Assembly: GCA_035458865.1 (NCBI GenBank)
Contig: DATHYZ010000302.1
Span: forward strand, 1 to 5,139
DNA from: DATHYZ01 sp035458865
GTDB lineage: Bacteria; Chloroflexota; Limnocylindria; Limnocylindrales; CSP1-4
Reading direction: 5' to 3'
DNA length: 5,139 nt
Shown here: piece after piece, positions 4,965 through 5,139 of the stretch
Layout of the letters: each line of letters begins with the position of its first letter
Numbering within the stretch: position 1 is the stretch's first letter
The notes under the pieces: generated by a model
Seen by the model: the letters and a program-made list of their open reading frames with translations, nothing else
Databases searched by the model: none
Told to the model about the DNA's origin: nothing
Program-made: the position numbers and the translations under genes

Positions 4965-5139
4965 TTAAGAAACGCACATCCGCGAGGCGATCGTGCTCGG
5001 GGCCGCGGCTGCCAGGGCGGATCCGGACCTCGCCCGGCCCATCTGCGGCGCCACGCGGCCAGCGGGTCGCGCGTCCTCCCCCTCGACGCCCGCGGACCGG
5101 ACCATCGGGGTCCTGCAGTCCCCGGCGACCCGTGCGAGC
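4965..5139 (-). CDS. Possible C-terminal end of a minus-strand gene, unassigned
   Basis: A minus-strand frame is open from the right edge to TAA at 4967-4965, giving 57 complete codons ending STIASRMCVS, with about 88% G/C at third positions. The minus-strand terminator 85 bases downstream supports some minus-strand gene ending here. Against it, the peptide is poor in large hydrophobic and aromatic residues and matches nothing I recognise, and a plus-strand frame beginning at GTG 4993 has equally high third-position G/C. The strand is therefore not settled. The stretch 4881-4964 between this stop and the terminator holds no gene I can support. Confidence 0.25.
   Translation of the reverse strand, partial: LARVAGDCRTPMVRSAGVEGEDARPAGRVAPQMGRARSGSALAAAAPSTIASRMCVS

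Noticed and set aside
4993..5139. Plus-strand gene starting at GTG 4993
   Set aside because: Only 49 codons are visible, the peptide is unrecognised, and the nearby minus-strand terminator fits the opposite reading better. It is recorded as an alternative rather than annotated.
1..5139. CRISPR array, transposase, phage, toxin-antitoxin or defence genes
   Set aside because: No repeat-spacer pattern, terminal inverted repeats or relevant protein motifs were found; the only long repeat is the single 91-base pair at 1-91 and 688-778.

Overview
The window is high-GC bacterial DNA (roughly 70% G+C by eye) with compact gene spacing and very strong G/C preference at third codon positions. Overall character (leaderless-looking promoters, a metal-ligand-poor MBL-like protein of a kind I associate with Chloroflexota, a stand-alone FtcD next to HutI) tentatively suggests a soil or freshwater Chloroflexota lineage. 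An actinobacterial source cannot be excluded from sequence alone.

Layout, left to right. Positions 1-122 look like a damaged or chimeric edge. Bases 1-91 repeat 688-778 of the neighbouring transporter gene at 90 of 91 positions, and are joined at a short microhomology to what looks like the C-terminal end of a plus-strand gene (stop at 120-122). A strong GNRA-loop hairpin (157-186) separates that stop from a convergent minus-strand MFS exporter gene (192-1619). A 151-base divergent promoter region (1620-1770) follows. Next is a two-gene plus-strand operon for the last steps of histidine breakdown: ftcD (1771-2751) and hutI (2748-4112), overlapping by four bases. A short hairpin in the 33-base gap separates hutI from a convergent minus-strand gene (4146-4820) for an MBL-fold-like protein. 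Upstream of that gene are its own leaderless-type promoter and a clear minus-strand intrinsic terminator (4849-4880), implying another minus-strand transcription unit further right. The last 175 bases are open in more than one frame and cannot be assigned.

How the genes work together: HutI opens the imidazolone ring to give N-formimidoyl-glutamate, and FtcD moves the formimidoyl group to tetrahydrofolate and releases glutamate. The two products act consecutively and are probably translationally coupled. hutH and hutU, the two earlier steps, are not in the window, and terminators on both flanks show this is a two-gene unit. ftcD and the MBL-like gene carry nearly identical promoter-to-start blocks (CCTGTCA, then AT-containing hexamer, then GACCATG), suggesting a shared leaderless promoter class. 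No exotic system such as defence, CRISPR or a mobile element is visible. The points most worth a second look are the duplicated left edge, the MBL-like protein with HPDDE where HxHxDH is expected, and the promoter and terminator architecture.
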